32,609 nt of DNA from Pseudomonas sp. GM48. GTDB lineage: Bacteria; Pseudomonadota; Gammaproteobacteria; Pseudomonadales; Pseudomonadaceae. Numbering within the stretch: the stretch's first letter is position 1; each line of letters starts with the position of its first letter. Below are positions 32,320 through 32,609 of this stretch, piece by piece. The stretch lies in assembly GCF_000282335.1 (NCBI RefSeq), contig NZ_AKJM01000129.1, positions 1-32,609 of the forward strand. Direction: 5' to 3'. The notes under the pieces were generated by a model, which had not been told where the DNA came from, did not search any database, and saw only the letters and a program-made list of their open reading frames with translations. Made by a program: the position numbers and the translations under genes.

Positions 32320-32609
32320 ATGAAACGCCAATTACTGTTTAGCCTTACCCTCTCGATGCTGGCCAGCACCGCATTTGCCCTGCCTGCCGCTGACCAGGCG
32401 ACTCCACAAGTGAAAGACAGCCGCTCGGTGTTCAGCCAGACCGTCGCCGAAGGCGGTAATGATCGCCTGAAAGAAAAAGGCCTGATCACTCAGGATGGCT
32501 CGGACCGCACTCCACAAGGTCAAACCCTGGCTGCCGATGGTACCGACCGTACTCCACAAGGCCAGACCCTCGCTGCCGATGGTACCGACCGTACTCCACA
32601 AGGCCAGAC
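32320..32609 (+). CDS. secreted tandem-repeat protein, 3' end outside the window
   Basis: Only the first 96 codons are visible. The ATG at 32320 has GGGAG 11 bases upstream. The signal peptide is MKRQLLFSLTLSMLASTAFA, probably cleaved before LPAAD. A short linker (QVKDSRSVFSQTVAEGGNDR) follows, then a 14-residue unit, DG-(S/T)-DRTPQGQTLAA, repeated at least three times with near-identical DNA. The units are hydrophilic, Gly/Asp-rich and have no Cys. I do not recognise a characterised family. A periplasmic or surface role is inferred from the signal peptide. The gene runs past the window edge, so the repeat number and C-terminus are unknown. Confidence 0.8.
   Translation, partial: MKRQLLFSLTLSMLASTAFALPAADQATPQVKDSRSVFSQTVAEGGNDRLKEKGLITQDGSDRTPQGQTLAADGTDRTPQGQTLAADGTDRTPQGQ
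32494..32609 (+). repeat. 42-bp in-frame tandem repeat
   Basis: Units start at 32494, 32536 and 32578, the last cut by the window edge. Units 2 and 3 are identical as far as visible. Unit 1 differs at a few bases, changing one Thr to Ser. The high identity suggests recent expansion and possible copy-number variation. Confidence 0.92.

Noticed and set aside
32494..32609. Minus-strand open frames through the tandem repeat
   Set aside because: The repeat length is a multiple of three, so several frames stay open. Only the plus-strand frame has a ribosome site and a signal peptide.

Overview
The window looks like chromosomal DNA of a Pseudomonas of the fluorescens group. The basis is GC-rich coding with strong G/C third-position bias, many copies of two REP-type palindrome families typical of these genomes, and a urea transport plus urease block in which two GNAT acetyltransferase genes sit between ureA and ureB, as I recall for P. 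aeruginosa PA4864-PA4868. No RNA genes, CRISPR arrays, insertion sequences or phage genes were seen.

Layout. (1) 93-2844: a translationally coupled FecBCD/BtuCDF-type importer (ATPase, binding protein, permease), substrate probably a metal, metal chelate or corrinoid. (2) 3172-13489: urtABCDE (ABC urea importer), then ureD, ureA, two GNAT genes, ureB and ureC, all on the plus strand. They lie behind a near-consensus sigma-54 promoter and end at a perfect-stem bidirectional terminator. The maturation genes ureEFG are not in the window. Four internal junctions (urtA/urtB, urtD/urtE, ureD/ureA, ureB/ureC) hold REP doublets. (3) 13555-18798, minus strand: a very large LRR plus NEL-type E3 ubiquitin ligase effector-like gene. 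It is divergent from a soluble histidine kinase (19067-20194) that has an RsbRD-like N-terminus. (4) 20375-23226: a chaperone locus with cbpA-cbpM on the minus strand and a yegD-type Hsp70 on the plus strand. A strong sigma-32-like promoter faces cbpA. (5) 23370-26809: an AI-2E family membrane protein, a two-repeat PsiF protein, and an AraC-family regulator divergent from a DMT-family exporter across a perfect 10-bp dyad. (6) 26900-29874: a lipase without a signal peptide, a small multidrug resistance exporter abutting an azoreductase-like flavoprotein, and a divergent GcvA-like LysR regulator. (7) 29864-31933: an AsmA-family protein. (8) 32320 to the end: the start of a secreted protein made of 14-residue tandem repeats, cut by the window edge.

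How the parts may work together. Under nitrogen limitation the sigma-54 promoter would drive urea capture (UrtA), ATP-driven import (UrtBCDE) and hydrolysis (UreABC, with UreD helping nickel loading). REP doublets sit between genes inside this operon and also at three convergent gene ends, where they may act as terminators or RNA-stabilising hairpins. The most unusual content is the NEL effector with its kinase neighbour, the symmetric DNA sites at the AraC/DMT and LysR promoters, and the tandem-repeat secreted protein. All functions are read from sequence and memory of families. No database search was run.
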